Origin: Pseudomonas sp. CROZ-RG-20F-R04-15
GTDB lineage: Bacteria > Pseudomonadota > Gammaproteobacteria > Pseudomonadales > Pseudomonadaceae
Reading direction: 5' to 3'
Length of the DNA stretch: 64,000 bases
NCBI RefSeq assembly: GCF_022662375.1
Contig: NZ_JAKNQL010000009.1
Location: forward strand, 186,001 to 250,000
The translations under genes were made by a program, and so were the position numbers. Shown here piece after piece: positions 26,585 through 36,143 of the stretch. A model generated the notes under the pieces. That model saw only the letters and a list, made by a program, of their open reading frames with translations. It was not told the origin of the DNA and did not search any database. Position 1 is the first letter of the stretch, and each line of letters starts with the position of its first letter.

Positions 26585-27932
26585 GAGTCGTCTCCAGTGG
26601 CAGGACGTGGGCGACGCTGAGACGTTCGCGGGTGAAATACAGCTTGGCGGCGTTCTGGATGTCTTGCGGGGTCACGCTTTCCAGATCGGCGAGTTCGGTG
26701 TCCATCAGTTGCCACGACAGGCCGACGGTTTCCAGTTGGCCGATCGCGGTGGCCTGGCTGGTGATCGAATCACGTTCGAAGACCAGACCGGCGATCACTT
26801 GCGCGCGCACGCGTTCCAGCTCTTCGGCGGAAGGTGCGGTGGTTTTCAGCTGTTCCAGCAGTTTCCACAGACCGGCCTCGGCCTGCGCCATGGTCTTTTT
26901 CTTCTGCGTGTTCGGGGTTGCCGACAAGGTGAACAGGCTGTCGCCACGGGTGTAGGCGTCGTAGCTCGACGAACCGCCAGAGACCAGCTCTTCGCCGCGC
27001 TCCAGTTGCGTCGGAATGCGCCCGCTGTAACCACCGTCAAGCAGCGCCGAGATCAGACGCAGAGCGTTGACCGAGCGCTTGTCTTCAGCGGTGGCGATGC
27101 TCGGCACGTTGAAACCAAGCATCAGGCTCGGCAACTGCGTCTGCACGTGCAGGGTGATCTGGCGTTCGCCGGGTTCGGCCAGTTCCAGTGGTTTTTTCGC
27201 CGGTGGCACGTCGCGCTTGGCGATCGGGCCGAAATAGCGCTGGGCGAGGGTTTTCACTTCGTCCGGAGTAACGTCACCGACTACGACCAGCGTGGCGTTG
27301 TTCGGCACGTACCAGGATTGGTACCAGTGGCGCAGCTCTTCGACTTTCATGCGGTCGAGGTCGGCCATCCAGCCGATGGTCGGCGTGTGATAGCCGCTGG
27401 CCGGGTAGGCCATGGCTTTATAGCGTTCGTAGGCCTTGGACATCGGCTTGTCATCGGTGCGCAAGCGGCGCTCTTCCTTGATAACTTCGATTTCCTTGGC
27501 GAACTCGTCGGCCGGCAGGCGCAGATTGGCCATGCGGTCGGCTTCCAGTTCGAAGGCTACGCCCAGACGGTCGCGAGCCAGCACCTGGTAATAAGCGGTG
27601 AAGTCGTCGCTGGTGAAGGCGTTCTCTTCGGCGCCCAAGTCGCGAAGGATCAGCGACGCTTCGCCGGGACCGACTTTCTCGCTGCCCTTGAACATCATGT
27701 GCTCGAGCGCGTGGGACAGACCGGTCTGGCCCGGGGTTTCGTAGCTGGAGCCGACCTTGTACCAGACCTGCGAGACCACCACTGGCGCGCGATGGTCTTC
27801 GCGCACGACGACCTTGAGGCCGTTGTCGAGGGTGAATTCGTGAGTCGGTTGCGGGTCGGCCGCCAGGGCCGAAAGGGGCAGGCAGACTGTGCTGAGCAGC
27901 AGGCCTGCGGCGCGGCGGGCTAGAGCATTCAT
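26577..27932 (-). CDS. M16 family zinc metallopeptidase, catalytic
   Basis: 451 residues with a signal peptide (LLLSTVCLPLSALA). The zinc motif HALEHMMFKGS gives HxxEH near residue 79, with the downstream Glu in the ENAFTSDDFTAYYQ region. Start of the operon M16, M16-like, rsmD, yheT-like, araC-like. Substrate unknown; the family cuts small peptides in a closed chamber. Confidence 0.9.
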   Translation of the reverse strand: MNALARRAAGLLLSTVCLPLSALAADPQPTHEFTLDNGLKVVVREDHRAPVVVSQVWYKVGSSYETPGQTGLSHALEHMMFKGSEKVGPGEASLILRDLGAEENAFTSDDFTAYYQVLARDRLGVAFELEADRMANLRLPADEFAKEIEVIKEERRLRTDDKPMSKAYERYKAMAYPASGYHTPTIGWMADLDRMKVEELRHWYQSWYVPNNATLVVVGDVTPDEVKTLAQRYFGPIAKRDVPPAKKPLELAEPGERQITLHVQTQLPSLMLGFNVPSIATAEDKRSVNALRLISALLDGGYSGRIPTQLERGEELVSGGSSSYDAYTRGDSLFTLSATPNTQKKKTMAQAEAGLWKLLEQLKTTAPSAEELERVRAQVIAGLVFERDSITSQATAIGQLETVGLSWQLMDTELADLESVTPQDIQNAAKLYFTRERLSVAHVLPLETTHE

Positions 27933-28277
27933 TCGTTTTTTAACCTGTTGGGCTGCCCGCTTGGTCTTAGCCTAGGCGGGCGAGGAGGTGCTAGGATACT
28001 GATCCGTTTTACTGGCGGCCACGCCTATCAAGCCACTGATCGGTCGATAGGTTGTATGGGTTCCCGGCAGAAGCTTTGAGTTTGTCAGCTAAACTCTGCG
28101 TTTTCGCCGACGATGCCGTTCCAGTCCTTCGTATTAATCGACCTTTGAGGTGCCTGTGGCGCCTCGACAAAATGTTGCGCGTGAACAAGCTGGATGAAAC
28201 ACAGTCTGTTCTGCATCGAATATTTATTTGCCGGGGCGCCCTTATGGCGCGTCGCTACCGTGAGATAGCCGTCCTCC
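27933..28277. other. Divergent intergenic region, M16 operon / ftsY
   Basis: 345 bp between divergent genes. It must hold both promoters. I see no convincing -35/-10 pair and no RNA gene; a small palindrome (GGGGCGCCC) lies near 28234. A 100-codon plus-strand frame at 28052 overlaps the ftsY start out of frame and is not supported. Confidence 0.5.
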
Positions 28278-29849
28278 ATGTTTGGTTCCAACGACGACAA
28301 GAAGACCCCAGCTGCGGCTGGCGAGAAGAAAAGCCTGTTCGGATGGCTGCGTAAGAAACCGCAGGAACCCGTCGTCGAACAGCCGCCCGCGATTCCTGAG
28401 CCTGCGCCGCAACCTGCTCCGGTTATAGAAGAAGAGCCGGCACCGATTGTGCTGCCGATTGCCGAGCCGGTGTTGCAACCGGTCGAGCCTGAGCCTGAGC
28501 CTGAGCCAGAAGTGCCAGTGGCGGCTGAACTGCCGCTGACTCCGGCGCCTGAGCCGTGGCTGAGCTTGCCGGTGGCGGAAGAGCCGGTGGCGTTGGTTGA
28601 AGAAACCGCGCCGCACATCACCCCAGAGATTCCTGCGCCTGCTGCGTTCGTTCCAGAGGTTGCTCCGGCGCCCGTGGTTGAGCCGGTTGTCGAAGCTGCG
28701 CCGGTGGTCGTTGAGCCTGTTGCGCCGGTGTTTGTTGCACCAGTTGTTCAACAACCCGAGCCTGCACCTGCACCTGCACCTGCACCTGCACCTGCACCTG
28801 CACCTGCACCTGCACCTGCACCTGCACCTGCACCTGCACCGGTTGTCGCTGCGCCAGTTGTGCCGGTTGAAGTGGTTGCCGAAACGCCCATCGAAGCCCC
28901 GCGTACCGAAGAAACCAAAGCCGGCTTCTTCGCTCGCCTCAAGCAAGGCCTGTCGAAAACCAGCGCCAGCATCGGCGAGGGCATGGCCAGCCTGTTCCTT
29001 GGCCGCAAAACCATCGACGACGATCTGCTTGATGACCTCGAAACCCGTCTGCTCACCGCCGACGTCGGTGTCGAAGCCACCACGCAGATCATCCAGCGCC
29101 TGACCCAGAAGGTTGCCCGCAAAGAGCTGGCCGACGCCGACGCGCTGTACAAATCCCTGCAGGCCGAGCTGGCCGCGATGCTCAAACCGGTCGAACAACC
29201 GCTGAAAATCGTCTCGCAGAACAAGCCTTTCGTGATTCTGGTGGTGGGCGTCAACGGCGCCGGCAAGACCACCACCATCGGCAAACTGGCGAAGAAGCTG
29301 CAACTGGAAGGCAAGAAAGTCATGCTCGCCGCCGGTGACACCTTCCGCGCCGCCGCTGTGGAGCAATTGCAGGTCTGGGGCGAGCGCAACAAGATCCCAG
29401 TGATCGCCCAGCACACCGGCGCCGACTCGGCTTCGGTGATCTTCGACGCCGTGCAGGCCGCCAAGGCACGTGGCATCGACGTGCTGATCGCCGACACCGC
29501 CGGTCGTCTGCACACCAAAGACAACCTGATGGAAGAACTGAAAAAGGTTCGCCGGGTCATCGGCAAGCTCGACGCCGACGCGCCGCACGAAGTGTTGCTG
29601 GTGCTCGACGCCGGTACTGGCCAGAACGCCATCAACCAGGCCAAGCAATTCAACCAGACCGTCGAACTGACCGGGCTGGCGCTGACCAAACTCGACGGCA
29701 CCGCCAAGGGCGGGGTGATTTTCGCCCTGGCCAAGCAGTTCGGTCTGCCGATCCGCTACATCGGTGTCGGTGAAGGCATCGACGATTTGCGTACCTTTGA
29801 AGCCGAACCCTTTGTCCAGGCACTGTTTGCCGAGCGGGAGCGTTCATGA
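28278..29849 (+). CDS. ftsY: Signal recognition particle receptor
   Basis: 523 residues. A long Pro/Ala/Glu-rich N-terminal A domain (about 1-215) contains a run of Pro-Ala repeats coded by 13 perfect CCTGCA hexamers. The NG domain follows: N helices (FFARLKQGLSKTSASIGEG), G1 GVNGAGKTTTIGKLAKKL, DTFRAAAVEQL, DTAGRLHT and TKLDGTAKGG. It docks SRP-ribosome complexes at the inner membrane. The A domain is longer than in E. coli in proline content. ATGA overlap with ftsE; ftsYEX is one operon. Confidence 0.97.
   Translation: MFGSNDDKKTPAAAGEKKSLFGWLRKKPQEPVVEQPPAIPEPAPQPAPVIEEEPAPIVLPIAEPVLQPVEPEPEPEPEVPVAAELPLTPAPEPWLSLPVAEEPVALVEETAPHITPEIPAPAAFVPEVAPAPVVEPVVEAAPVVVEPVAPVFVAPVVQQPEPAPAPAPAPAPAPAPAPAPAPAPAPAPVVAAPVVPVEVVAETPIEAPRTEETKAGFFARLKQGLSKTSASIGEGMASLFLGRKTIDDDLLDDLETRLLTADVGVEATTQIIQRLTQKVARKELADADALYKSLQAELAAMLKPVEQPLKIVSQNKPFVILVVGVNGAGKTTTIGKLAKKLQLEGKKVMLAAGDTFRAAAVEQLQVWGERNKIPVIAQHTGADSASVIFDAVQAAKARGIDVLIADTAGRLHTKDNLMEELKKVRRVIGKLDADAPHEVLLVLDAGTGQNAINQAKQFNQTVELTGLALTKLDGTAKGGVIFALAKQFGLPIRYIGVGEGIDDLRTFEAEPFVQALFAERERS
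28761..28840. repeat. Hexanucleotide tandem repeat in ftsY (CCTGCA x13)
   Basis: Thirteen uninterrupted copies of CCTGCA plus CC, coding for alternating Pro-Ala in the FtsY linker. Because the unit is 6 bp, length changes keep the frame. Confidence 0.95.
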
Positions 29850-30517
29850 TTCGTTTCGAACAGGTCGGTAAACGCTACCCGAACGGTCACGTCGGCTTGC
29901 ATGAGCTGAGCTTTCGAGTCCGTCGTGGCGAGTTCTTGTTTGTCACCGGCCACTCCGGTGCCGGTAAATCCACGCTGTTGCGCCTGTTGCTGGCGATGGA
30001 ACGTCCGACCAGCGGCAAACTGCTGTTGGCCGGGCAAGACCTGAGCACCATCAGCAACGCGCAGATTCCGTTCCTGCGCCGGCAGATCGGCGTGGTGTTC
30101 CAGAATCACCAGTTGCTGTTCGATCGCACGGTGTTCAACAACGTCGCGTTGCCGCTGCAGATTCTCGGGCTGTCCAAAGCCGAAATCGCCAAGCGTGTCG
30201 ATTCGGCGCTGGAGCGCGTGGCACTTTCGGATAAAACCGATCTGTATCCGGGCGACCTGTCCACCGGTCAGCAGCAGCGTGTCGGTATTGCTCGCGCCAT
30301 CGTTCACCGTCCGGCCTTGCTGCTGGCGGACGAACCGACCGGTAACCTCGATCCGCGTCTGGCGGCGGAAATCATGGGCGTGTTCGAAGACATCAACCGT
30401 CTGGGCACCAGCGTGCTGATCGCCAGTCACGACCTGGCACTGATCGCGCGCATGCGTCACCGCATGCTGACCCTGCAACGCGGCCGATTGATTGGCGACG
30501 GGGAGGCCGGAGAATGA
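29846..30517 (+). CDS. ftsE: Cell division ATP-binding protein FtsE
   Basis: 223-residue ABC ATPase: Walker A GHSGAGKSTLLR, Q-loop FQNHQLL, signature LSTGQQQRVGIARA, Walker B LLLADEPTGNLD, and the switch His in ASHDL. Works with FtsX at the division septum to activate cell-wall hydrolases. Overlaps ftsY and ftsX by 4 bp each. Confidence 0.97.
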   Translation: MIRFEQVGKRYPNGHVGLHELSFRVRRGEFLFVTGHSGAGKSTLLRLLLAMERPTSGKLLLAGQDLSTISNAQIPFLRRQIGVVFQNHQLLFDRTVFNNVALPLQILGLSKAEIAKRVDSALERVALSDKTDLYPGDLSTGQQQRVGIARAIVHRPALLLADEPTGNLDPRLAAEIMGVFEDINRLGTSVLIASHDLALIARMRHRMLTLQRGRLIGDGEAGE

Positions 30518-31539
30518 GTGCGACACGCAGTCCGAAGGTTTCCGAACGCGTGGCCCCGAAAGCCGCCGATCCGCAACCACCGAAGAAGAAAAAACACGAC
30601 GAAGACGATGGCCCGGACTTCGCCACGCTGTTCCGCGCCTGGATCGAAAGCCATCGCGCCAGCCTGCTCGACAGCCTGCGTCGCCTTGGCAAACAGCCAA
30701 TCGGCAGTTTCTTCACCTGCATGGTGATGGCTGTGGCGCTGAGCCTGCCGATGGGCTTGTCGCTGCTGCTCAACAACGTCGAGCGTCTGGGCGGCTCGTG
30801 GCAGCGAGCGGCGCAGATCTCGCTGTACCTGCAACTCGACGCCAGCCCGGAACAGGGCGAGTCTTTGCGTGAACAGATCAAAGGCATGCCCGGCGTAGCT
30901 GATGCTGAATATGTCGGCCGTGATCAGGCGCTGGAAGAGTTCCAGCAGCAGTCCGGGCTGGGTGAAGCCCTGCGCGAGCTGCCGGAGAACCCGCTGCCGG
31001 GCGTTGTGCTGGTGACGCCGAACGAAGTCGACAAGCCGACGCTGGAAGCATTAAGACAAAAACTTTCCGAGCTGCCCAAGGTACAACAGGCGCAACTTGA
31101 TCTAGTCTGGGTCGAGCGTCTGGCTGCCATCCTCAAGCTTGGCGACCGTTTTGTTTTCGGTCTGACGGTGCTTTTGGTTTCTGCATTACTTTTGGTGATA
31201 GGCAATACCATTCGTCTTCATATTGAAAACCGCCGCACCGAGATAGAAGTGATTAAACTCGTCGGCGGCACTGACAGCTATGTGCGACGTCCCTTCCTTT
31301 ATATGGGTGCGTTGTATGGCTTCGGTGCGGGACTGTTGTCCTGGGGTGTATTGGCGTTCGGCCTGAACTGGCTGAACGACGCGGTGGTTGGGCTGGCCGG
31401 CTTGTACGGCAGTGATTTCGCGCTGGCCGGAGTGCCAGTTGCCGATGGTCTGTCGCTCTTGCTTGGCGCGGTGCTGTTGGGTTATATCGGTGCATGGATT
31501 GCAGTCGCACGTCATCTCAGGGAGCTGGCGCCGAAGTAG
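30514..31539 (+). CDS. ftsX: Cell division membrane protein FtsX
   Basis: 341 residues. A cytosolic Lys-rich N-terminus (PPKKKKHDEDD), a first transmembrane helix near residue 70, a periplasmic loop of about 95 residues, and three further helices (FGLTVLLVSALLLVIG, then two in the last 90 residues): the four-helix FtsX layout. Forms the FtsEX complex. Last gene of ftsYEX; rpoH follows 115 bp later. Confidence 0.95.
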   Translation: MSATRSPKVSERVAPKAADPQPPKKKKHDEDDGPDFATLFRAWIESHRASLLDSLRRLGKQPIGSFFTCMVMAVALSLPMGLSLLLNNVERLGGSWQRAAQISLYLQLDASPEQGESLREQIKGMPGVADAEYVGRDQALEEFQQQSGLGEALRELPENPLPGVVLVTPNEVDKPTLEALRQKLSELPKVQQAQLDLVWVERLAAILKLGDRFVFGLTVLLVSALLLVIGNTIRLHIENRRTEIEVIKLVGGTDSYVRRPFLYMGALYGFGAGLLSWGVLAFGLNWLNDAVVGLAGLYGSDFALAGVPVADGLSLLLGAVLLGYIGAWIAVARHLRELAPK

Positions 31540-31578
31540 AATCTTTTTTGCGCGTGATTGACCTTGCGGTTTTTTTGG

Positions 31579-31605
31579 GAACTTGCACTTGAATTCCCGG
31601 TCAAT
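31579..31605 (+). promoter_or_regulatory. Candidate AlgU (sigma-22/sigma-E) promoter of rpoH
   Basis: GAACTT (31579-31584), a 16-bp spacer, then TCAAT (31601-31605), close to the AlgU consensus GAACTT-N16/17-TCtga. It lies about 50 bp before the rpoH start. An AlgU-dependent rpoH promoter is known in P. aeruginosa, which supports the reading. Confidence 0.6.
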
Positions 31606-31654
31606 TTTTCGCAGTGCCGAGAGGCACGAGTATGTAAGTGGGAGGTTTTTTCGT

Positions 31655-32509
31655 ATGACCAATTCTTTGCAACCTGCGTATGCGTTGGTTCCGGGTGCGA
31701 ACCTGGAAGCTTACGTGCACACCGTCAACAGCATTCCATTGCTGACGCCGGAGCAGGAGCGTGAACTGGCCGAGAGTCTCTACTATGAGCAGGATTTGGG
31801 GGCGGCTCGGCAGATGGTGCTCGCCCACCTGCGTTTTGTCGTACATATCGCCCGTAGCTATTCCGGCTACGGTCTGGCTCAGGCTGACCTGATCCAGGAA
31901 GGTAACGTCGGCCTGATGAAGGCCGTGAAGCGCTTCAACCCGGAAATGGGTGTGCGTCTGGTGTCGTTCGCCGTGCACTGGATCAAGGCGGAAATTCACG
32001 AATTCATCCTGCGCAACTGGCGCATTGTGAAAGTCGCGACCACCAAGGCCCAGCGCAAGCTGTTCTTCAACCTGCGCAGCCAGAAGAAACGTCTGGCGTG
32101 GCTGAACAACGAGGAAGTCCACCGTGTGGCGGAAAGCCTCGGCGTTGAACCGCGTGAAGTGCGCGAGATGGAAAGTCGCCTGACCGGCCATGACATGGCC
32201 TTCGACCCGGCTGCTGAAGCCGACGACGACAGCGCTTTCCAGTCGCCGGCCAACTACCTGGAAGACCACCGGTACGACCCGGCGCGTCAACTGGAAGATG
32301 CCGACTGGAGCGACAACTCCAACAGCAACCTGCACGAAGCGCTGGAAGTGCTGGACGAACGTAGCCGCGACATCCTCTACCAGCGCTGGCTGGCAGAAGA
32401 GAAAGCCACGCTGCACGACCTGGCGCAGAAGTACAACGTGTCGGCTGAGCGGATCCGTCAGCTCGAGAAGAGCGCGATGAACAAGCTCAAATTGTCGATC
32501 GCCGCATAA
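31655..32509 (+). CDS. rpoH: Heat-shock sigma factor sigma-32
   Basis: 284 residues from the ATG at 31655 (GGGAGG upstream); the frame opens earlier at 31583 but that part overlaps the promoter. Region 2 ([40 protein letters not shown]), the RpoH-specific box [13 protein letters not shown], and region 4 ([28 protein letters not shown]) are all present. Directs transcription of chaperones and proteases. The AUG lies after a U-rich stretch, so a temperature-sensitive mRNA fold is possible. Confidence 0.97.
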   Translation: MTNSLQPAYALVPGANLEAYVHTVNSIPLLTPEQERELAESLYYEQDLGAARQMVLAHLRFVVHIARSYSGYGLAQADLIQEGNVGLMKAVKRFNPEMGVRLVSFAVHWIKAEIHEFILRNWRIVKVATTKAQRKLFFNLRSQKKRLAWLNNEEVHRVAESLGVEPREVREMESRLTGHDMAFDPAAEADDDSAFQSPANYLEDHRYDPARQLEDADWSDNSNSNLHEALEVLDERSRDILYQRWLAEEKATLHDLAQKYNVSAERIRQLEKSAMNKLKLSIAA

Positions 32510-32525
32510 CCGGCGCCTCGGCAAT

Positions 32526-32566
32526 AAAAAACGCCCCGATCAGCGATGATCGGGGCGTTTTCATTT
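32526..32566 (+). terminator. Terminator after rpoH
   Basis: AAAAAACGCCCCGATCA-GCGA-TGATCGGGGCGTTTTCATTT: a 10-12 bp GC-rich stem with A-run before and T-run after, so it may work for both strands and also ends mtgA transcripts. Confidence 0.9.
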
Positions 32567-32623
32567 GTGCGGACGTACTGGCCCCCACATGGGATCTTCA
32601 GGGTTTGGAAGATTCGTGACTGG

Positions 32624-33346
32624 TTAGCGAGACCACGGCGCCCGCCGCGAATCATTGAGCCCCAGCAAATAGCTATCCCCACCCAACTGACTCATCTGCT
32701 GCCGAATCCACCCGGCCCGACGCGACACATAAGCGGTCGGATGGCTCGCACTCCATACGCGCGGATTGGGCAAAACGGCAGCCAGATAACTCGCCTGCTG
32801 CCGTGACAGCGATTTCGCGCTCACGCCAAAGTGATGGCGGGCCGCAGCCTCTGCACCAAATACCCCGTCATCCCACTCGACGCTGTTCAGGTACACCTCA
32901 AGAATCCGCTGCTTGGGCCAGAAAATCTCGATCAACGCGGTAAACCACGCTTCCAGGCCTTTACGCAGATAGCTGCGCCCGGCCCACAGAAACAGGTTTT
33001 TCGAAACCTGCTGACTCAAGGTGCTGGCGCCGCGAATCGATCCACCGAGCTCGTTGTGCGCCAACGCGGCCTGAATCGCACTGAAGTCAAAGCCCCAATG
33101 CTCGGGAAATTTCTGATCCTCACCGGCCATGACCGCGACTTTGAGGTCGTCGGAGATCTCGTCCCATGGCTTCCAGGTACGTTGCAGGTCAATCGGCTCG
33201 CCATCGATCCAGGATTCGACTTTGCGCTCGACCATCAACGCCGTGCCCGGCGGCGGCACGAAGCGGAACACCAGCACCAGCAAGATGCTGCCACCCGCGA
33301 ACCAGAGCAGGGCCTTCGTGAGACGACGGAAAATAGTACGCAGCAT
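32624..33346 (-). CDS. mtgA: Monofunctional peptidoglycan transglycosylase
   Basis: 240 residues from the ATG at 33346, which puts the membrane anchor (ALLWFAGGSILLVLVFRFV) at the N-terminus. GT51 motifs: EDQKFPEHWGFD with the catalytic Glu, GASTLSQQVSKNLFL, RKGLEAWFTALIE, and the KQRILEVYLNSVEWDDGVFG block. Polymerises lipid II into glycan strands. Divergent from the DUF423 gene with 74 bp between. Confidence 0.93.
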   Translation of the reverse strand: MLRTIFRRLTKALLWFAGGSILLVLVFRFVPPPGTALMVERKVESWIDGEPIDLQRTWKPWDEISDDLKVAVMAGEDQKFPEHWGFDFSAIQAALAHNELGGSIRGASTLSQQVSKNLFLWAGRSYLRKGLEAWFTALIEIFWPKQRILEVYLNSVEWDDGVFGAEAAARHHFGVSAKSLSRQQASYLAAVLPNPRVWSASHPTAYVSRRAGWIRQQMSQLGGDSYLLGLNDSRRAPWSR

Positions 33347-33420
33347 AGAGATGGCTTGGCCGAACCGGTGGAGCGGGCCATTATACAGACCCTGCCGATT
33401 GCGTCTGACTGGAGTTCCCA

Positions 33421-33801
33421 ATGCTGCGTAGCTTTTTGATGCTGGCCGCTTTTTTTGGTTTTACCGGGGTCGCTTTGGGCGCATTCGCAGCCCACGGCCT
33501 GAAAAACCGCCTGACACCCGAGTATCTGGCAATTTTCCACACCGGCGTCACCTATCAATTGGTGCACACCCTGGCGCTGTTCGGTGTGGCGCTGTTGGCC
33601 ACGCAGATTCAGGGCAGACTGGTCGCTTGGGCTGGCGTGTCGTTCGCCGTCGGCATCCTGCTGTTCTCCGGCAGCCTGTACGTGCTGACCATGACCGGTA
33701 TCAGCAAGCTCGGCATCATCACCCCGTTCGGTGGCCTGGCATTTCTGGTCGGCTGGCTGTGCCTGGGGCTCGCCGCCTGGCGCCTGCAACCAACCGCTTG
33801 A
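33421..33801 (+). CDS. DUF423 (YgdD-type) small membrane protein
   Basis: 126 residues with four hydrophobic helices and the family start GFTGVALGAFAAHGLKNRL; TYQLVHTLALF and SGSLYVLTMTG are also characteristic. Inner-membrane protein, function unknown. Followed by thiS after 71 bp. Confidence 0.88.
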   Translation: MLRSFLMLAAFFGFTGVALGAFAAHGLKNRLTPEYLAIFHTGVTYQLVHTLALFGVALLATQIQGRLVAWAGVSFAVGILLFSGSLYVLTMTGISKLGIITPFGGLAFLVGWLCLGLAAWRLQPTA

Positions 33802-33872
33802 CGCTTGGTGCTGACCTTTAGGTCATGATCGGGCTAGAATGCCAGCCCCTAAAAATGATGGCGGCGTTGTGC

Positions 33873-34073
33873 ATGCGCATTCAATTGAACGGCGAATCCC
33901 TTGAACTGCCCGACGGCGAGACCGTTGCGGCCCTGATCACCCGTCTGGAACTGACCGGACGCCGGGTGGCAGTCGAACTCAATCTGGATATCGTTCCGCG
34001 CAGCCAGCATGCCGACACCACGCTCAATGACGGTGACAACGTCGAAGTCGTGCACGCCATCGGCGGCGGCTGA
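33873..34073 (+). CDS. thiS: Sulfur carrier protein ThiS
   Basis: 66 residues from ATG 33873 (an earlier in-frame start at 33825 has no family support). Ubiquitin-like fold ending in the essential Gly-Gly (HAIGGG). It carries thiocarboxylate sulfur for thiazole formation. 60 bp before thiG; same transcript. Confidence 0.95.
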   Translation: MRIQLNGESLELPDGETVAALITRLELTGRRVAVELNLDIVPRSQHADTTLNDGDNVEVVHAIGGG

Positions 34074-34133
34074 TCGGGCGGCCCGCAAGGGCACAGAATT
34101 CTGCAAGACCCTCACTCCTAAAGAGGATTCCCC

Positions 34134-34928
34134 ATGAGCATCGTTCGTAGCGACAAGCCTTTTGTGCTGGCCGGTCGTACTTACCAGTCGCGTTTGCTGG
34201 TCGGTACCGGCAAGTACCGTGACATGGAAGAAACCCGTCAGGCCATCGAAGCCTCGGGTGCCGAGATCGTCACCTTCGCCGTGCGCCGCACCAACCTGGG
34301 CCAGATCGAAGGCGAGCCGAACCTGCTCGACGTGCTCTCGCCCCAGCGCTACACCTTCCTGCCGAACACCGCCGGTTGCTACGACGCCATCGAAGCCGTG
34401 CGCACCTGCCGCCTGGCCCGTGAGCTGCTCGACGGTCACAACCTGGTCAAGCTGGAAGTGCTGGCTGACCAAAAGACTCTGTTCCCTAACGTCATCGAAA
34501 CCCTCAAAGCCGCCGAAACGCTGGTCAAGGAAGGTTTCGACGTGATGGTTTACACCAGCGATGACCCGATCATCGCCCGCCAGCTGGCGGAAATCGGCTG
34601 CATCGCGGTGATGCCGCTGGCCGGTCTGATCGGTTCCGGTCTGGGGATCTGCAACCCGTACAACCTGCAGATCATCCTCGAAGAAGCCAAGATCCCTGTG
34701 TTGGTCGATGCCGGTGTCGGCACTGCGTCCGACGCGACCATCGCCATGGAACTGGGTTGCGATGCGGTGCTGATGAACTCGGCCATCGCCCACGCCCAGC
34801 AGCCGGTGATGATGGCTGAAGCCATGAAACACGCCATCGTTGCAGGCCGTCTGGCCTACCTCGCTGGCCGTATGCCGAAAAAACTCTATGCCAGCGCCTC
34901 CTCGCCGCTGGATGGTCTGATCAAGTAA
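34134..34928 (+). CDS. thiG: Thiazole synthase
   Basis: 264 residues. TIM-barrel enzyme forming the thiazole phosphate of thiamine from DXP, dehydroglycine and ThiS thiocarboxylate. Visible: [12 protein letters not shown], the Schiff-base lysine in [22 protein letters not shown] and [25 protein letters not shown]. Starts behind AAGAGGA. Nine bases before trmB. Confidence 0.97.
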   Translation: MSIVRSDKPFVLAGRTYQSRLLVGTGKYRDMEETRQAIEASGAEIVTFAVRRTNLGQIEGEPNLLDVLSPQRYTFLPNTAGCYDAIEAVRTCRLARELLDGHNLVKLEVLADQKTLFPNVIETLKAAETLVKEGFDVMVYTSDDPIIARQLAEIGCIAVMPLAGLIGSGLGICNPYNLQIILEEAKIPVLVDAGVGTASDATIAMELGCDAVLMNSAIAHAQQPVMMAEAMKHAIVAGRLAYLAGRMPKKLYASASSPLDGLIK

Positions 34929-34937
34929 GAGCCATTG

Positions 34938-35663
34938 ATGACTGAATCGAACGACACGCCTATCCAGACGGAAGAGGGCGACGAGCGCCAACACCGCCGC
35001 ATCAAGAGTTTCGTGATGCGCGCCGGGCGCATGACCGAAGGCCAGCAAAAAGGTCTGGATCAAGGCACGCCGCTGTTCGTGCTGCCGCTGGCTGACGCGC
35101 CGGTGGATTACGATCAAGTGTTCGGCCGTTCGGCACCGCGCTCGCTGGAGATCGGTTTCGGCATGGGCCACTCGCTGCTGGAAATGGCAGCGGCGGCACC
35201 GGATCAGGACTTCATCGGCGTTGAAGTGCACCGCCCGGGTGTCGGCGCGCTGCTCAATGGCGTGCTGACTCAGGGCCTGACCAACCTGCGGGTCTACGAT
35301 TGCGACGCGATCGAAGTGCTCAACCGCTGCATCGCCGACAACAGCCTCGATCGCCTGATGCTGTTTTTCCCGGATCCGTGGCACAAGAGCCGCCACCACA
35401 AGCGCCGTATCGTTCAGGCCTCGTTCGCTGAGCTGGTACGCAGCAAGTTGAAGGTCGGCGGCATTCTGCACATGGCCACCGACTGGGAACCGTACGCCGA
35501 ATACATGCTGGAAGTGATGAACGTCGCGCCGGGCTATCGCAACCTCGCCGAAGACGGCAAGTGCGTGCCACGCCCGGCCGAACGCCCGATCACCAAGTTC
35601 GAACGCCGCGGCGAACGTCTTGGCCATGGCGTATGGGACCTGAAGTTCGAAAAGCAGTCCTAA
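34938..35663 (+). CDS. trmB: tRNA (guanine-46-N7)-methyltransferase
   Basis: 241 residues from ATG 34938 (a TTG directly before it is in frame). SAM motif [14 protein letters not shown]; TrmB signature [15 protein letters not shown]-terminal [12 protein letters not shown]. Methylates G46 in the tRNA variable loop. Third gene of the thiS-thiG-trmB run. Confidence 0.95.
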   Translation: MTESNDTPIQTEEGDERQHRRIKSFVMRAGRMTEGQQKGLDQGTPLFVLPLADAPVDYDQVFGRSAPRSLEIGFGMGHSLLEMAAAAPDQDFIGVEVHRPGVGALLNGVLTQGLTNLRVYDCDAIEVLNRCIADNSLDRLMLFFPDPWHKSRHHKRRIVQASFAELVRSKLKVGGILHMATDWEPYAEYMLEVMNVAPGYRNLAEDGKCVPRPAERPITKFERRGERLGHGVWDLKFEKQS

Positions 35664-35675
35664 GTATCACGCTAT

Positions 35676-35782
35676 GATCGTTCCCACGCTCTGCGTGGGA
35701 ATGCTGCCCGGGACGCTCTGCGTCCCACAGCGGACGCAGAGCGTCCATTGAGGCATTCCCACGCGGAGCATGGGAACGATCA
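35676..35782. repeat. REP-like inverted pair (family 2)
   Basis: GATCGTTCCCACGCTCTGCG ... GGGAACGATC with the inner GACGCTCTGCGTCC palindrome, between convergent trmB and the DUF3392 gene. Confidence 0.9.
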
Positions 35783-35797
35783 AAAGCGGCCGAAAAA

Positions 35798-36121
35798 TCA
35801 GCGGCGGTCAGCTACGACGCCGATCAGCACCAGCACCACCAACAACACCGGCGCCAGGCTGTAGTTGTTGAACTGGCTCAGACCCTTGATCACCCACGGC
35901 GTGGCGTAGATCAGTGCGGCGCCGCTGCCGATCACGCACAGCAGTGCCATCAGCGGCACGCGCAGGGCGCCGGCGATGCTGCCCAGGCGCTGTTCGACCC
36001 AGCCTTTGAAGTCAGCGCCGAACAGCACCAGCAGGCAGCCCACCAGGGCCAGAGCGATTTCCGAGAGGTTGCTGCGGCTCCAGCGGGAGACGGTGGCGAG
36101 CAGGTCGAGTATCAAATCCAT
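35798..36121 (-). CDS. DUF3392 small membrane protein
   Basis: 107 residues with three hydrophobic helices (about 22-40, 55-78, 88-104) and an amphipathic N-terminus with LLATVSRWSRSNLSE. Conserved in gamma-proteobacteria, function unknown. Last gene of the run that begins with metX. Confidence 0.82.
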   Translation of the reverse strand: MDLILDLLATVSRWSRSNLSEIALALVGCLLVLFGADFKGWVEQRLGSIAGALRVPLMALLCVIGSGAALIYATPWVIKGLSQFNNYSLAPVLLVVLVLIGVVADRR

Positions 36122-36143
36122 GCGTTTTCCCTTAACACTGAAA

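Noticed and set aside
25986..27923. 645-codon plus-strand ORF
   Set aside because: Antisense shadow of the two M16 peptidase genes, low-complexity composition caused by GC codon bias.
28052..28354. 100-codon plus-strand ORF ahead of ftsY
   Set aside because: Overlaps the ftsY start in another frame, no ribosome site, no family resemblance.
33849..35627. 592-codon minus-strand ORF
   Set aside because: Antisense shadow of thiS-thiG-trmB, whose sense frames carry clear family motifs.
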